The notes below the pieces were generated by a model. The model searched no databases. It was not told the origin of the DNA and saw only the letters and a program-made list of their open reading frames with translations. The position numbers were made by a program, and so were the translations under genes. From Tubulanus polymorphus (lineage: Eukaryota > Nemertea > Palaeonemertea > Tubulaniformes > Tubulanidae), in contig NC_134025.1 in assembly GCF_964204645.1 (NCBI RefSeq), forward strand, positions 3,167,001 to 3,231,000: a stretch of 64,000 nt of DNA. Direction: 5' to 3'. Of the stretch, positions 10,674 to 24,300 are shown one piece after another (positions within the stretch are counted from its first letter, which is position 1; every line of letters begins with the position of its first letter).

Positions 10674-11979
10674 ATGGGAAACTCTATAAAACCTCATATC
10701 GAAACAGCCCAGAAAACAGGAGCCTGTCAACTGAGTAAGATGGGGATAAGTGAGGTAAAATTGCAGTAATAATCACCGTAAAGCTTACAAGAATTAATGA
10801 TTTTGATGGAATAATCTTCAATCTACTACTAATCTTCTCTAATCTTCAAACTTCATTTTTTCACTTCATTGACACTACTACAGCATACTGAAGATATATT
10901 CCGAATCATGTTACTGTTGTCACTTATTTGACTCACCACTTTACTCTATTGTCTGTCGCCGAGAGCTCAGAGTGGTGGGTGGACAAATCAAGACGTGCAT
11001 TGCTCTCACACTTCACCCTTGCAGATCTCTTTTTCTATAGCATTCGGCATTTTTATTGTCCATTTCTGTTGTATCTATTTTACAGTTTCCCCCAGAACTG
11101 AAGAGATTGACCAAAAACTTAAGAACACTAGATCTATCAGAAAATAAACTAGCTGAACTTCCCAATGATATTGGATCATTTACGATGCTGAAAAACATGT
11201 CATTAAATTCTAATAGATTAGGTAGGCTACGTAAATATTTTAACAGAATCCATGATGCGATTTTGATATATCAACTAGACTAATTGATATGAATTGTTAT
11301 CTTTTCAGCTGCAATTCCAGAAACAATTGGACAACTAAAAAAATTGGAATCGCTGAGCCTGAATTCAAACCGACTACTTTCACTACCTCAGTCATTTAAT
11401 CAGTTGAACAATCTGCGTAGTATCACAGTTAATAACAATTTCTTAAAAGAGTTCCCGGCTCAACTGGGGGGCCTGAAAAATCTGGACTCTCTTGACCTGT
11501 CTCATAATAAGATAACCGTCGTACCGGATGGAGTGAAACATTTAAACGTGGTTGAAATAAACCTTAATGAAAATCAGGTAGGTATTTCTAAACAGCAGCC
11601 TTTAACATTGTGTGAAATAAACACTGTCAGAAATATATCACCTACAGTTTGGATTCTAATCTTTCAGGTATCAACTTTATCGGAAGCGATTGCTGAATGC
11701 CCGAGATTAAAAGTATTACGTGTAGAAGAAAATTGTCTCGAATTAAGTGCCTTCACGCCTCGTATTCTAAAGAACTCGCAGATTTCTTTGTTGGCAATTG
11801 AAGGAAATCTGTTTGAGCAAAAATCATTTCATAATCTCGATGGATATGAACAGGTTTGATTTTATTATTCAATTCCAGTACTTTTTGCATACAAATATGT
11901 TGATGAATGTTTCTTAAGACATTTCTTCTCATTTCAGTACATGGATAGATACACAGCCACTAAAAAGAAGTTCGCTTGA
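10674..11979 (+). CDS. LRRC57: Leucine-rich repeat-containing protein 57
   Basis: Five exons (10674-10754, 11086-11221, 11309-11577, 11668-11853, 11938-11979) give 237 residues; the human protein has 239. Exon 1 encodes [20 protein letters not shown], with Gly2 placed for N-myristoylation as in the family. Successive LRRs follow: [75 protein letters not shown] and [10 protein letters not shown]. The C-terminal cap ends [13 protein letters not shown], almost the same as in vertebrates. It is a membrane-associated protein of poorly known function. An AATAAA sits five bases past the stop. The gene is tail-to-tail with the SNAP gene, as in human. Confidence 0.96.
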
Positions 11980-11983
11980 ACAC

Positions 11984-11989
11984 AATAAA
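11984..11989 (+). other. Polyadenylation signal, LRRC57
   Basis: AATAAA begins five bases after the LRRC57 stop, which would give an unusually short 3' UTR. Confidence 0.5.
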
Positions 11990-14900
11990 CTGTACTTATT
12001 ACTGGATGCCATTTTTATTTCAGTGCATGTTTGTTGAAGTTGCATGTAAAACTTAAACTTTATCGAAATGCAGTCGGAATCTGTTCCCACTCAATTTCAG
12101 CACTAATTCTGTTATCTATTTCTTTGTGAGACACCATCACAGCCCAACATTCATTCAAACAAGTTGTCAGCATTGTTTTAATGTTGTAAAGAGAAAACCG
12201 TATACCGGTATGTACAAGGTACTAAAACTTCTAGTCTTTATTAAAATGCTTAACTTAAAAGGTTGCTTGCTATAATTATATAGGGTACAAATAGGGTGAT
12301 TATAAAAGGCATAATTGGATCACCTGTGTGTCTTTCACTTGCATTGTGATTTCCTTATCAAATATGAATGAATCATCCGTTATATAAACGTAAGAGAAAA
12401 AATGAATGTATTTGAAATTTTTGTTGTAAAGATTAATGTAAAATATGTGTATATTATTAAATATTATTATTATAATTAAAATCGGTGTTTTTGATTTATT
12501 CATTCTGATGTTGGGAACAATTAGATGTTGCTGTAATCTAGATGATATAGGACAGCAAAGGAAAGGAAAAACTTTTTAAGGTCCTGGTTGGTGCTTACTT
12601 TTCACAAAAATGTAAGTGCTGAAAAGTGGTAGTCTGAAAAAATTTTGTCATGTGATACTTAGTGTTGAGCAGTGTAACTATCTGTGTAAGTAGAATATAG
12701 CATTGATCGCTATTTTTTACTGTGGCGAGCGAATTGTTTCAATCGCTAATTCCATCAATCCTTCATTTAATGGAATTATTCTCTTGAATATCTCACTAAT
12801 TGATTAAGAGCTAAACCTCCATGTGACGGCTTAAGTCTAAAGTCTTGTGAAGGATGATTGACTGGCTTGGCGATCCTCAAACCGTCCAATAGGCAAAAAG
12901 ATTAAAAATCAATGAATTGATGCTGCATATGCCATTTATTATGAAATCAAAATTCTATAATACAACTTAATTTGATTTTGAATGTGAATAACAATATTCT
13001 ACACATATTGCTGTCTATTTTACATAAAGAGCCATATCTGCAGTCCATACATGCTGGTAGTTCAATAGAGCACATTGATATCATTATGCAGTGCAATTAT
13101 AGCTTTATCTACTGACTAGATGTAACTGATGTGAATGAAATTAATTTTTCTCACTTTATCTTCTATGTATGGACTGACAAATGCATAAAACACTACACAA
13201 ACCCTGCCCAGAGTATCGAATAATAACACAGTGTTATCAAACACATCCTACATGGTAAACATTCCCATGTGAAACAATAAGAAATGATGAAAAACTCATT
13301 TTTCTCAATAGACAGAATAATTCTGAAGAAAAAACACCTGAATGCCTAATAGAACAAGAAATAAAAAAGAAAAACAAACAATCAAAATCTAATGTTAAAG
13401 TAACAAATAAAATTCAGCAGAATTATTATCACAGCAGTTCAATTCTAATCTGTCTGAATTTCCTACAATCACATTAACTGAATATCATGACCACTAGTAT
13501 GTTATCATAGCACGAGGGTCTACTGAATTGATTGTCATATTCTTGGTTCATTAGTTAACACTCAGTTATGGCAGTTCTAGACTAGACAACAATTGACCCG
13601 TGAACACTGCGAACAACCTCAATTCTATTCTTAAAAAAAAAACAACTAAATATATGATATACATCCATGTGCCAAATCTATATCTATTCTTTACATGAAT
13701 CATTAACAAACTGGACAGGGTCTGTTTGTGTGAAAGAAAAAATTCACTTCCGAAATAACAACCTAATGATAATCACAAAGTTCATGCATAATATCTATTG
13801 TAGTATGAAAATCACATAATAACCCTAGCTTTAACACTGTACACGCTCTATTTCATATTTCATCCAATGCCATACAGGAATTTATTCATTTGTGACATCC
13901 TGCAACTGTATAGATCTTTATACCAACATGAACCGCAATTTATTTATAATTACAATCATTAGTGTCAAATATTCATATTTGGTATAAAATAATCATCTGC
14001 TTGGTAATGATTCAACACAGGATATAAAAAAACATCTTATTTTACTAAACTCAACATTTTGCAAAGTTGTTGCGATCTGATATGAAACTTATGAGAACAA
14101 GAATCATGAAATTTGTTAACCTTACATAACAACGATTCAGTCAATAAATTGATGATGGTTATAACGTGCTACACCCCTCTAGACAGTCTAGTCGCGCTTG
14201 CATTAGATATATTTACTATATATATGACAACAACAATGATTTACAAGACATTCTACCTATCTATAGGGTTAAAGGTGATAATATATAGCGTTGTATAATT
14301 CATGTACATATTATTAGCTATAAATGAATGTTTTCAAATTATGTCTTTAATGAAACATTGTTGCCATCAGTGATAACAGAATTCTGTAATGATGAGGACT
14401 GACCAATAAACAATGACTCGAGTAAATTCTTGATTCTCTAAGCAGAATTTTGCTACACATATTCAATAAACTATTTCTCCAGACAGCTGTCTCTTAGTTC
14501 TACTATTGCAAAAATATATATCAATTGCTGACTGGGGAATGAATATTTCTTTCTTCTTCAGTATGGAATGTTTAGTTTACATTTCAAAATGCAGACGACA
14601 TAACGTCAAACTCCATGAATATATCATATCTTTGCTCAGTCCTTTTAAACAATGAACTTTTTAAAAATGTATAAAACGTAATGAAACAAATTGAGTATTG
14701 CATAACTCGTAAATATACATTTCTAGATTGTAACTTCATAACAGATTCTTAAGTCATAATTTCCAGAATTTTTGGTTTCTATCATTTGATTTGTGGCCTA
14801 TTCTACGAGCAGATTTGAAATAATAGCAGAAAACAATCTCAATATATTTGTATTTTGTATATGTAGATTTTACACGTATAGCATATTTACAGTTATTCAG

Positions 14901-15258
14901 AATGTTAAAAAGAGAGAGAGAATAAGTCGTTGAATAGAGATAACCAACCACCTGTTCAATCTACAGCCACCAGGGTTCCAGACAAGTTAAACTAACACTA
15001 GGAAATAGGTAATAGTCACGGCAGACATGAATGAACAAGAGAAGACTTAGTTATGAATTTAGGCAGACAAGTGTGAAACAGTTTTTTTTTCGATACTGTA
15101 AACTAAAACCTTGTATAAGTAGTGACGACGCGTGTTGAAATCTCTCAGTAATTATCCATATCACTTCAGACGACCGATAACCGGGATCTTGAAATAAACT
15201 TCGGTCATCAATATTTCATGAGTAATAAAGTTTGAAATGTATATGCACATGTCATGCC
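11990..15258. other. LRRC57 3' flank and probable SNAP 3' UTR
   Basis: This A/T-rich stretch shows no credible exon on either strand. Its right part directly follows the distal SNAP last exon on the minus strand and probably forms a long 3' UTR. A candidate minus-strand AATAAA stands at 12935-12940, and others occur at nearer positions such as 13879. Confidence 0.5.
12935..12940 (-). other. Candidate distal polyadenylation signal, SNAP gene
   Basis: Plus-strand TTTATT reads AATAAA on the minus strand. If used, the 3' UTR would be about 2.3 kb. Several nearer TTTATT sites exist, so the choice is uncertain. Confidence 0.3.
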
Positions 15259-15321
15259 TCATTTGGCTAATTTCTGGGTTCGTTTTGTGGCTAAATCCAC
15301 CCGCGTGCCCAATGAGTCGGC
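15259..15321 (-). CDS. SNAP25: SNAP distal alternative last exon (ADSLGTRV form)
   Basis: After the acceptor ctcttacag the exon reads [20 protein letters not shown] and stops. It aligns with the vertebrate SNAP-25 end (ADS..TR.D.A..R..K). It is in phase 0 with the shared exon ending INQK, exactly as the proximal exon 16282-16217 is, so the two are interchangeable ends of the second SNARE helix. Confidence 0.85.
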   Translation of the reverse strand, partial: ADSLGTRVDLATKRTQKLAK

Positions 15322-18300
15322 CTGTAAGAGAAAAACATATCCGAAATGATAAAACCAACTCAATCATATAAGAAGAAATGAGGGCTGTTGTTCGTTTTGG
15401 GCGTGCTTCGAACCTATCAATCGATGGTGCAATATCTACCAAGGGTGGATCTAGGATTCTTCGAAGGGGGTGGACCTGAAAATTGGAATTTGCACTAACT
15501 TTGAAAAAGGCAGATATTGTAATGAAAAATATTGTGGGAGTTCTGGTGGCCCTCCCACAAAAACTTTGGGAACAAAATGGGCTTTTCCTGCTCTTATCAG
15601 GGCCATTTGGATTTATAGTTTGTCTTTTTAAAAATTTTCTTTGCAAAAAATATTTTTCCAGACCTTTTGGAGGGCACATTCGAATTTTGATGGATCCACC
15701 CCCTAAATCCACCTTTGCTAACGATAACATCTACAAAATTTGATTCTGAAATATCAATCTCTCATAATTAAAATTATCAGTGAAGAATAAGAAGCACTTC
15801 AGATTTGAAAAGATTTGTGATAAATGAAGACACCGCAATGCTTCTGAAATTAAATATCAAAATCATCAAACTGAAACCCAAACGCACAGAAACAAGCATC
15901 ATAGAACAAACTGTACAACTCAACAGAGAAATGCACAATCCACAGATTACAATAAATAGAGAACTACCAAACGATACAACTACAAAACTAGACAGCCTGG
16001 TGTCAATCAGTATGGAAAACCACTTAACAAAACATAATAATATTCAAGAAAATATTCAAGGAATAAAAGTACATGGAATCCTGTCTGGAAAAATTGAGGA
16101 GGAAAAATGATGTACGAAGAGAGAGAGAGAACTGTAAAATGTGCAAGACAAAAAAGAGTAAAAACGGCAAGAAATCTCCACTAATCGGATTTAGTTTAGC
16201 CAGAGAAGTAGTACCTTCACGAACTAAGTAACTTGTTGGCACGTTTGTTTGCCTCACTGATGCGGTATTCATTAGATGTAGCCTGTAAGAATAACACAGC
16301 GTGACATTGGTTAGTACAAAAAGTCTCGAAGATATCCAATTTTACAAATCCAGATCTTCTTGGTAAAATAATATCAAAGGACATCTTCTTCGAATATCTA
16401 ACATAAATTGATGTTGGCAGAGTGAGTATACATATCTCGTAGTAACATGCACTTGCTAAAGACAATATGTATATTCTAATATTACCAGTAGACTAACGTA
16501 AGAGAAAAAATAATCCATATTGTGCAAACATCTCATTTTAAAGCATATAGCAGTGACTAGATATACGCATTAAATTGAGATTTCATTGCAGCAATCATAT
16601 GCATAAATATGCAGTACAGGGTTAAGTAATAGCCGCACATCTTGTTATTTACAATAACTGTAGATGATAACTAACACAGATCATTGAAAAACGGCATCAA
16701 ACAGACAGTTCATCCAAGAAAAACCGATCCAAAAACAAGTGCAGGATTTTATTCAGACGACAGCAGTGAAAATACAGTAATAGAAGCATTGGAACTCGAA
16801 AACGTCAGTTGTTGTATAGATCATTCCCAGTGGACCGCCGTGTCAAATGTCGATAGCTCATGTATAAAACATGGCGTTAGTGCTGACTTAGTTCTGCATA
16901 TACACACAATACAGGATATAAAACCATTTAAAGACATTGCCAGCGATAGAATCAATTCCCTGATGATCAATCTCTGATTGAAAAAATAACAACATTATTT
17001 ATTTGCATGCACGGGTACGACGGATACAATGCGCATACCCAGGACTACGATATCAAAGTCTCCTTCTGAATGGTTATCAAATTCTACACATCGGTTATAT
17101 TGATATTTATCAAATATTCAGTGATTCATGCAGTTAGACATCATGAATTTCTATCAATTCTAAACACGAATGATTTATAATTGCTTATAGCAATTGCTGT
17201 TCTACGTGCATGTACCAGCATTTATCTAAACCACTCAAAGGTGAATTTTGAAACAAAACTTCTAATGAATTTTTCAAGGATTCTGACTGAATACCGTAAG
17301 TTGCAGTTCGAAATTTCGCTACGCTGGTACGAACACAAGGATCCCATCATCGAATCTATTCACCTCGTATAGATTCAGATTACCTCGAACAGCGAAGTGG
17401 CACTCACTCATTTCGCAAATCTTTTAATGGCTTGAGTCGGTTGAGTGAATTTTACGTAACAGGAGATTGGCAAAATGAATGCAATACCGATGTACATTAA
17501 GCCTGATCTGATTATTTCAGACATGCTATTTATTACCTTCTGGTTAATCCTGTCAATTTGTTTATTCTGAGAACCGATCTCGCTGCCCATATCTATGGCC
17601 ATGTTACGTAGATTGCCAATCATACCGCTAACTTCGGTAATATTCTGCTCCATTTCATCTTCACGTGCGTCATTCGTTACTCTACAAAACAACAAAATCA
17701 TCTGATAATGCAATTGATTGTAGTGACAAAACATGTTAAAATCAGTTGACATTTTCCACAAAATCCTTTTATACATCTATGCATGAGGACTGATAAGATT
17801 AAGATGGCCACCAATAGCCAATAGACTAAATACTACTCATATTCCAGAACTTAAGAAAATGTTGAATAAAATACTAGCTCAAGGAGACTTTATTTTGTAT
17901 TCTTAATATTCTTAAGTGTGGGATCTTTTATATAAATCATTTGAAAATCTTGGCTGTTAAAAAAGGCAGAATTTTTATCAAATGTATCCACAACACGAAG
18001 GGGCTTTCACTCGACAAATGATTAACAAAAGCAGCTATTGCCTGTATATAAGAGGTACTAAAACCAAAAGAAACACATCTAAGGCAAAGTCGAGCTTATG
18101 TCACTTTGAAGATTCCGTGTAAAAATTGAATTAACATCGTCGCATAACGGAGCGATGATTAATTAATTTGATTAGATCAGGCTTAATAAACCCCTCCCCC
18201 CGGGCACAATTTTGACGCCGTTATAATGTAATTAATACACAGCCTACTTAAAGCTTGCATCATATTTCAGCCGATGATACAAAGCAATACGACGACGACG

Positions 18301-21300
18301 ACGACGAACGGATGAATTATTATCAGACGAGATTGATTTTCTGTATTCGTCTTAAAGCACGCAGCGAGAAGCTTTTCAGTTAATTGCTCGGGCGGAAGAG
18401 TGCGTGCTTCATTCAGTATAAGGCTTATAGAGTAAAAAGAGAAACTAATCACGGCACCATCTTGACACGGCTCACATTACAAACATACAGATGTTATCCG
18501 TCCGGACGACGCATGAAAACAACATCATCTCGCGATGTTTTACTGAAGTTGTTTTTTATTTCTCTCGCGATGACGTGAAACAGTTCGTGAATTACGACGG
18601 AAATCGATGCAGATAAATAGAAAACCAGTGGATTACAAACCGTGTAATAAAACCACCGCTCGACTGCATTCCGTTTCCTGCATCCACCGTGATTCTCGGT
18701 CCATCCTGATTTACTTGTCCGTCGTCGTTCGCTTTCCAGGTAGCGTTATACGCGGAACCTTTCTCGAAATTCTTAGCCCTGAAAATAGAACAAAAACGTC
18801 TTCTTACACGCGGCATATCACTTGTTAGTCCGTTCTAATTTGGCCCGCACCAAATGGACCTATTCAGAATGGACCAAGTTAATACTCAAATGATTATCAC
18901 TGGTCCAACTGCTGCACACTGTGATTGCCAGACAATCGAAGCAAAGACTCCATCACGAATGGATGAAATGATCCATTCAAAAATTTAGAACAGATCTTGA
19001 GTAGTATAAGTTGGTCGGTTTAGGGAAGTGTAATGATTACACTAAGTGCAATCAATACACTCCATGGTCGGTTCTAAGAGGGAATCAACCAAATTAGCAC
19101 AGACCTTTTGCTAGAGCGGACACATGCTCGGTCCATTCTTAAAATTGAAGCGGATTAAATCTAGCAAATTCTAAGTTATGTAGTGGCTATAGTGACTGGG
19201 GAATGAATGATATTTCTTACTTCTTCGGTATGAAATGTTCTAGTCTCCTTCATCGGACCCAGAATCAGAAATTCATGATCAATAAAATGAAGCAATTATT
19301 ATCAGTTGGATAAATGCTATTAATCAAAACTTAAACATCTTTCATTTGATAGAATTCTTGCAATTTTCATGACAACTCAGCTTTACTAAAGACATGATTA
19401 ATCGTTCTTCATCTCATACATGAACCATTTATCCCGAGTTATACCTCTTCCACGGGAGAACACAAAGGCCGCAACATTTTTCTAGACCCTCTAAATTTTT
19501 CTCAGCATCTTTCATATCCTGATTAATCTGGTCCATTCCTTCTTCAGCGCGATCCAATTGCTCTGCAAGAAAAAGCAACAACTCGAATGAAAGATTACTC
19601 GAAATGATTCGGATTTTTTTCCCCAATATCCATTAAGGGAATGGCGTAATGAAAACCTATAACTGTCAAATATACGAATGATGATAATAAGAATCGAATA
19701 TAACCACATATCATAGCGTGAATGTCAAGAGTAATTACAAAATGAAGGATAATTATCTAAAGCATCCTCACTATTATATTTCACTATTTTCTGCTGGGAT
19801 TTTGACGAATACCGACAGAAAACAGCATGAAATAGTATCGTTGAATGCTATCATATTTTGGTTCGATCATTTCCCAGGGGTGGATCCAGGGGTAGGCTTT
19901 CAGAGAAGCACAAAGAAATGAAAAGCTGAAAATGGGCAAGTTTCCACGCAGAGCGCTCAAGAAGGGGTTTGGAAAATTTTGAAAGTTCAGTTTACTTTAA
20001 TGCAATTTTCAGGCATTTGAGTGACATAAAAGAGAATATAAGCTTAAACTTGTTCAATCAGTTATGGGTGGAAAAATTGCTGTCATTTTTCAAAAGGGCA
20101 CAGAAAAATTGGGAGCCAGTGTTTCCGCCAGAATCCACCAGTTTCCAATATTCTAACGTAACAAAGATACCGTTAACATTTGTCTAAAACCCGATCGATT
20201 TGATTTATACCCGATAAAAATGTTCTAAATGCGAGTGCGCGGAATATTCATCCAATAAGTTCATATGAATCGTAACCCGTACCAACCTACGATTAAAACT
20301 GCTAAACATCACGACATATCGACCTACACAGGTTTACAATTACAATTATTCTATTTTTACAAATTCAATACAAGCAACTCTTGCTATGTTTGAAATATTG
20401 CAGCTATAAACGATAGAATGTACAGTAAAAGGATGCTACTAATTTCGCAAGCCATCCGGCTTATCACTTCATGGGTTTTTACTCACCGCCATGTTCAAAT
20501 TAGACATGCATCTTTATTACCCATATATTATTGGATATGAAGTAGTATTAGTGAGATGAAGTTACGACTATAATAGCCAAGTTGTCATTCGGTTTTGTCA
20601 TTAGGATCGACATAATATTATTCCTCTCTACGCTCCACATAATTCAGCATCGAGAGGATATTGTGCATTGCGACTACAAATCAATATTATCCATCAGTCT
20701 AGACAGGAACCAGGCACTGGAAATATTTGCTTTTTGGAACAACCCTTTTCACTAAAACGCCTAGCGCTTTCTCTTGTGAAAGATGTTGAGTATGTATCTA
20801 AGAAGAATGTTTTCACGATAATGTTTGAGTCCTCGATATCAGAAGACCTTGATAAAAAGCATTATTCGCCGTGAAGAGACTGAAGAGATGTTTCATTGTA
20901 ACCGATAAAATCTGTACTCCATCTAGTCTATATACCCATCACCATGACGTCGTCAACGCGAATTCATGGCATCTTCGAATCGGAATAGAATTTTCAGACG
21001 TCGAATCCCATGAGGACTAAAACATTAGCGGCAAGTACGTATTAGCCATAAAATAGCATACGTTGTTACCATGGTTCTCTATTCACTCGTAATAAAATTT
21101 GTAGCGCAACATTTTGCAATTCATTCCGTATTACGCCGACGGTCACCATCAGCCAGAAATAAATTCTCCGAATGACAACCACATGAAATCATCGCGCGAT
21201 TCTTACCTCCTTGATGGTCCAACATTTGAATTGTTTTGACACCTACATCCTGACTCTAAAGAACACAAAATAGTTGACAACGTTGAAACAAAGTGCTCAC

Positions 21301-24300
21301 AAAATAAAAGCATGCGTAGTGAAATTTACTGTTTGACGGACAACAAATGAGGTTATTGCGAAATCTTTCAATTAATAAAAACATTCAAAGAAATCACTGA
21401 CGGTCCAGTTCTACAGTTCGACAGTCGAGATTTGATTCTAGGGTTGAAGAATACGAAATGTGAAAACTGCGGAACTGGCGTCGAAGAAACATGATTTTCT
21501 TTACAAATATTTTGATTTAACAAGTACTCATTGAAAAACGTTAAGGAAATTAATAAACTTATTTTGTGCGGACCAGGAAAAAAAATTCCCTGGAATAAAG
21601 TGCTATAAACGAAAGCATGCATTAGATTTTAAACATTTACTTTTATCTAAAAAATACAACATCGATCGATATTTTACAACGGAGAATATTAAGTTGTCAG
21701 AAGCGATAAAAAAATCTGTAATATTTCTTGTTCCCGTCCTATCAGCGAAAAGCGCTTTTTTCCCGCAATATAAATGTCTACTCGAACTACTCAATCTCGG
21801 GATTTCACCCATAATAAAAAAGCAGAAATTTCATGGCTTCTGACAACTGATGACATTCTACAACACTTATCCAGTGACATAGTGTGTACACATTAAGATA
21901 ATATTCAAACCTACCTCCTTGTTCATCTAACATTACCAGGGTACGAATACCCGCTTCTTTACCCTAATATTCATATTCATCAAAGTATGTTTAATTCATT
22001 TCATCTTCACAAGTATCGCATACGCTACTCATTATCAATGTTTTACACTAAAATCTGGTGAATGCTTGATACCACATCACGAGTTACACCATAATACCAC
22101 GTTATAGTATAGATACTTTATCGCTCAGATTCCTAGACACCGAAGCATGAAAATTTTATACTAAAATTAGACAGCTCTCCAGTTCAATAATATTCTATGC
22201 TTTTATCGGTCAGAATTTATGTAATTATTGCAATAAGTCTAAAATGGATTTACGGCATTTCATCAACTATGAACTAATGGGATGATATAATCAGTTTTAC
22301 GCATCCACAAATTCTGCCACGCCGCAATAATTATTGGTCACGTAAGGGTCAGAGTCGTCGAGGACAGAGGTTCACGAGAGTGGAGATAAACTACCATAGC
22401 GGATATTCACGACGACATCAGATAATGAGCGACTCTTCCCACCTTGTGGGAGATATAAAAACAACTAATCATATCACAGGTAGATCAGTAAAAATGGGAC
22501 TTACGCGAGAGTAATGGAAAGCAGCATTATGTATTATGAGTGGTTCTCTTGATTCATACAAGGAAATAAACAACCACAGAACAGATACTGAAATCTATGG
22601 ATCTCCTTATTCCAATACTCAAGTCAAATCAGAGATCGCCTAAAATGAATCACACCAAGACTCGATATTTGTGATGACATCAGATATACGTGAAACTTCA
22701 CTCCTCGCGGGAAAAAGAAAGACATAAACTAATCATATAAGGTGTAGATAGGATAAAAAAGCTTCTTCGGGGCTCGCAATATGTTTGTGTCGGTGAAAGT
22801 GGTGGAATAGCTTTCACTCGATGGTATTATAGTCGATGAGGGACTATCTGTATACGCTGAATTATCCATTATGTCACGTTATTTACGATAACGTTTCCTA
22901 TTTTCTCGTATCGCGTTACCGAGCAGCGAATCGATAGGACTCGATGACGACGACGACGCACTTCTTGCTTTCGCGAGCCACGTCCTCTACGCGGCAATGT
23001 TTCAGGTCAAATACTGCATAAATCATTTATTAAGCCCGATGAATACGCGACGGAAATTTCATTATCGCGTCGATCGATGATTAGGTATTGTTCGTATTTG
23101 TCGCGTGTGTTAAATGACATCAGTAGCTGCAACGATACTCGATTCTAAATGGATCAACAGCTACAACTACTGACATAGTCACGCCCAAACAACACAGGAC
23201 CACACTACAGCTATCATAAATAATTAACCCTTTCAGTGCTGACTAATTAATACCCTATAGTGCTGGAGAAAATTTGAAAATTCTTAAAAATTCCACCCTA
23301 GTGTGTTGAACAATGGGAATACCACTATAGTGCGTCTACACCGCAGTGCGGTGTATCGTTAGTTACTAGTATTTCACTATGTTTGACACTTGCTGCCATT
23401 TTTCAATAGAGATAATTACAAATTACTAATTACATCAATACACCGCAGTGCGGTGTACGAGCAAAATCCATCACTGATTTATACACCGCACTGCGGTGTA
23501 GACGCACTGAAAGGGTTAATCATCAAGCATATTTACTTAAAATGAGCCTCATACATCTTTATTTCATCCCTGAACCCCATTGTCACGAACGGATTTAGGG
23601 CCCCATCCCCCCACCCCCGTTCATTGCCAGGCCACATACATTTTCACAGAAAGTGGCAATTTACAGCTGGTCACATTGTGTAAGAATCATTCTAGATGCC
23701 CAAAAACACATATTTTCAAATTACTTCCTCAGGGCCGCTATTCTAAACTTCTGGATCTACCCGATTTAGTACCATGAGCAGGTGATTGGAGTTTCTTTTT
23801 CTGATTGGGAGGAGAGGCCAGAAAAGTTATGTATGTTCTCATTGACCCTAATGGCCACTGTATTGGATCAAATGATGTCTTTTTAAATGCAAGTGTTTCT
23901 CTTGAATTATTTAGATACGTGGTATATTTTTAGATTTCTGGTTTTTTTTTAAAGGAAATCACAATCCACGAACGTCATTGAATGTCATGGTTACATGTAA
24001 ATAAGTAATGGCACTGCGATAGAGCCAAGTGAAATCACAGCACGAACTGACTAACTGACTGACTGACTGGCTGGCTGAAGTCTAAGTCAGGATACACTCG
24101 TGAACGAACTATTATATCCCTAAATGTCTAGCTCCAATAACAGGCACGTTCCAGTCAAAACAATTAAAGCTTTTTGCATGATGAACTTCGCGTTGTAAAT
24201 TTAAGGTAATGCTTCTTCAATTTGCATAAAACCGATCTCATTATCAACAATTCTAATCCGACTATTTACAGCGTCTAAGAAACGGCCATTAAGCAGAGAA

